IMG/VR virus record: IMGVR_UViG_3300031758_000419
Location: 1-29,134 of that record
Direction: 5' to 3' (one strand)
DNA: 29,134 nt
DNA from: a virus
The notes beneath the pieces were generated by a model, which saw nothing but the letters and a program-made list of their open reading frames with translations, was not told where the DNA came from and searched no databases. The number at the start of each line of letters is the position of its first letter. The stretch's first letter is position 1. Made by a program: the position numbers and the translations under genes. Shown here in pieces: positions 28,176 through 29,134 of this stretch.

Positions 28176-28516
28176 TATCTGTAAATTATTAACTCCAAGA
28201 ACCTATTTTGGTTCTCAACGTTCTTAATTGAATGTATTGTATATCTTGAACCTTCAACATCAACCTCGTAGGAATCGTTTATGTTAACTCCAAAACGAAT
28301 ATAAAGCCTGTTTCTTTGGTCGAATTGTAATTCTGACTCTCCTATCTCACGAGATTGATTATCTGGTCTTAAATCACCCCAAACTGTGGTTTGTAGGGCA
28401 AATGTAGTAGTAAACCCACCTTGACCATCGCTTGTCCTTGTTGGAGCATAGATTAAGACCTCACGAGTCATCGTGTTGGCATCAACGTAATTTGCTTTCG
28501 CTTTTCCTAACTTCAT
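28175..28516 (-). CDS. Head closure (head-tail joining) protein
   Basis: 113 residues from ATG at 28516, one base after the previous stop; a longer reading from 28591 would overlap that gene by 74 bases, which is unlikely. Typical elements are REVLIYAPTRTSDGQGGFTT (18-37 region), VWGDLRP, RLYIRFG and the ending YTIHSIKNVENQNRFLELII, the small beta barrel of SPP1 gp16/HK97 gp7-like stoppers. The protein closes the portal after packaging and joins the tail. The neighbours, connector before and gp10-like after, agree. Confidence 0.85.
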   Translation of the reverse strand: MKLGKAKANYVDANTMTREVLIYAPTRTSDGQGGFTTTFALQTTVWGDLRPDNQSREIGESELQFDQRNRLYIRFGVNINDSYEVDVEGSRYTIHSIKNVENQNRFLELIIYR

Positions 28517-28517
28517 A

Positions 28518-29060
28518 TTATAAAATTGGGGATATTCTTGTCCATCTTTGACACGCTTTCCAAGACTTCTCACAAATACCAGAATCACCATCCAATCCTC
28601 TATTCTCGTAATCGTAGCTAATTTGGTCTAATATGGCTAATTTAAGGTCTTTAGGTATAGTTGTGTAACCAGCTTCATAAGTAGCCTTTAAATTGGCATA
28701 TCTTGGAGATGATAGTTTAGGGAACTCATTACCTATCAATTGTAGGTTAGGTGTTGTAATCTCTAAAGCATCTTGCTCCATATCAAACAACTCAAACGTA
28801 TCAATGTCAACTGGTCCAAATGGAATGTCAAAATTACCACTTACGTTGTTAAAGTAAGTAGTTATGTCTTTTGGTATCAAACTCAATCCTGTTGCAACTT
28901 CGATAGCTTCTCTTGCTTGTGTAATCATTAACGTAATCAAAGTATCTTCAGCACTTGTTGTAACACGGCAATATAATTTTGCTTCCGCTAATGTAACTGG
29001 CTCTACTATTGGTGCGATAGGAACGGCACTAAAGTCATTAATATAATTAGAATAAGACAT
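28518..29060 (-). CDS. Head-tail connector (gp6-like / phiE125 gp8 type)
   Basis: 180 residues. The family start is clear: EPVTLAEAKLYCRV (20-33), AEDTLITLMITQAREAIEVATG (37-58 cut by turns), and LKATYEAGYTTIPKDLKLAIL near 125-145, an ending typical of adaptor proteins that form a ring under the portal. It is normally encoded right after the major capsid gene. Here it opens the right end of the window behind a terminator, whereas the capsid gene lies at the left end, which is why I think the window is a permuted phage genome. A TAATTTTG box lies 12 bases upstream. Confidence 0.9.
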   Translation of the reverse strand: MSYSNYINDFSAVPIAPIVEPVTLAEAKLYCRVTTSAEDTLITLMITQAREAIEVATGLSLIPKDITTYFNNVSGNFDIPFGPVDIDTFELFDMEQDALEITTPNLQLIGNEFPKLSSPRYANLKATYEAGYTTIPKDLKLAILDQISYDYENRGLDGDSGICEKSWKACQRWTRISPIL

Positions 29061-29072
29061 ATCCTTTTTTTA

Positions 29073-29080
29073 CAAAATTA
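29073..29080 (-). promoter_or_regulatory. Possible -7 box before the connector and tail genes
   Basis: TAATTTTG on the minus strand, identical to the boxes at 5420-5413 and 7504-7497, stands 12 bases before ATG at 29060 and just after a terminator, where a new promoter would be needed. No clear -33 element is found, because the terminator hairpin occupies that place. Confidence 0.35.
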
Positions 29081-29096
29081 CTTAATTTATTCCAAT

Positions 29097-29124
29097 AAAA
29101 AACCCCCACCGAATTGGTAGGGGT
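29097..29124 (-). terminator. Intrinsic terminator after the (off-window) capsid gene
   Basis: Minus-strand RNA forms ACCCCTACC (29124-29116), loop AATTC, GGTGGGGGT (29110-29102), nine perfect or wobble pairs, followed by TTTTTT and ATT. Stop codons in two frames (TAA at 29134-29132 and TGA at 29126-29124) precede it, as expected if the capsid gene ends just right of the window. It separates the head genes from the tail genes. Confidence 0.88.
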
Positions 29125-29134
29125 CATTTATTTA

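Noticed and set aside
1-29134. Exact circular genome joined at the given ends
   Set aside because: The join gives a stop after three codons and a capsid protein lacking its normal last third; an incomplete permuted genome explains the ends better. It was not excluded entirely.
1-29134. Integrase, repressor-antirepressor pair, att site, tRNA genes or CRISPR array
   Set aside because: I looked for tyrosine or serine recombinase motifs, cloverleaf sequences and regularly spaced repeats and found none; absence may be due to the missing part of the genome.

Overview
The window is almost certainly most of the genome of a tailed, long-tailed (siphovirus-type) phage of a Bacteroidota host, probably a Flavobacterium-like or Cytophaga-like bacterium. 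The reasons are: every supported gene lies on the minus strand; the order is the HK97-type sequence of terminase, portal, minor head protein, prohead protease, capsid, connectors, tail and lysis; the DNA is AT-rich; starts lack Shine-Dalgarno sequences and sit in an A-rich context; and several promoters match the Bacteroidota pattern TTTG or TTG, about 20 bases, then TAnnTTTG. Individual proteins (the KVSFGKRK micro-protein, the replication protein beginning KDPAVLFYTSDFLSGT, the tail fibre with its YVRGDGTLA and FNNKQ modules) have the look of families common in phages of this phylum. I see no integrase, repressor, tRNA, CRISPR array or insertion sequence, so nothing in the window argues for a temperate life style.

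Layout, read in the direction of transcription (high to low coordinates). Bases 29134-22094 hold a terminator, then the head-tail connector (gp6-like), head closure, gp10-like and tail terminator genes, a tail tube protein, a pair of frameshift-linked tail chaperones, the tape measure and a large tail-tip protein. Bases 22076-17220 hold a second tail-tube-like protein, a 1267-residue tail fibre with an internal duplication, and a small accessory protein. Bases 17181-12550 form an envelope and lysis block: seven consecutive small membrane or lipoprotein genes (two holin candidates and a spanin-like pair among them), an M15 endopeptidase, a lysozyme-like enzyme, a metallophosphoesterase and a zincin-like protein, closed by two tandem terminators. 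Bases 12549-12042 are a noncoding control region with dyads, repeats and one good promoter. Bases 12041-6632 are the early block: small DNA-binding and membrane proteins, a DnaA-like helix-turn-helix protein, a Bet/RecT annealase, an SSB-like protein, two probable replication genes, NinG and several micro-proteins. Bases 6630-1 hold a ParB-DNA methyltransferase fusion, terminase subunits, portal, minor head protein, protease and the beginning of the major capsid gene.

The two window ends are the two sides of one ordinary junction. The capsid gene runs off the left end without its C-terminal part, and the right end starts with a terminator followed by the connector gene that normally comes right after the capsid gene. 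The window therefore looks like a permuted genome that lacks roughly 80-110 capsid codons. Joining the two ends directly gives a stop after three codons and would leave the capsid protein too short, so the window is probably not an exact circle.

Transcription can be read as two units, each ended by the same style of hairpin (descending arm GTGGGG followed by TTTTTTAT): connector-tail-lysis, ending at about 12437, and early-packaging-head, ending near the right edge. Candidate internal promoters sit before terminase, protease and NinG. Neighbouring genes are commonly joined by TAATG or ATGA overlaps, which suggests translational coupling. The best points for a second look are the +1/-2 tail-chaperone frame change at an A10 run, the second tail-tube-like gene beside the fibre, the crowded envelope block, the structured leader of the replication gene, the control region, and three genes whose TAnnTTTG box lies exactly four bases before ATG.
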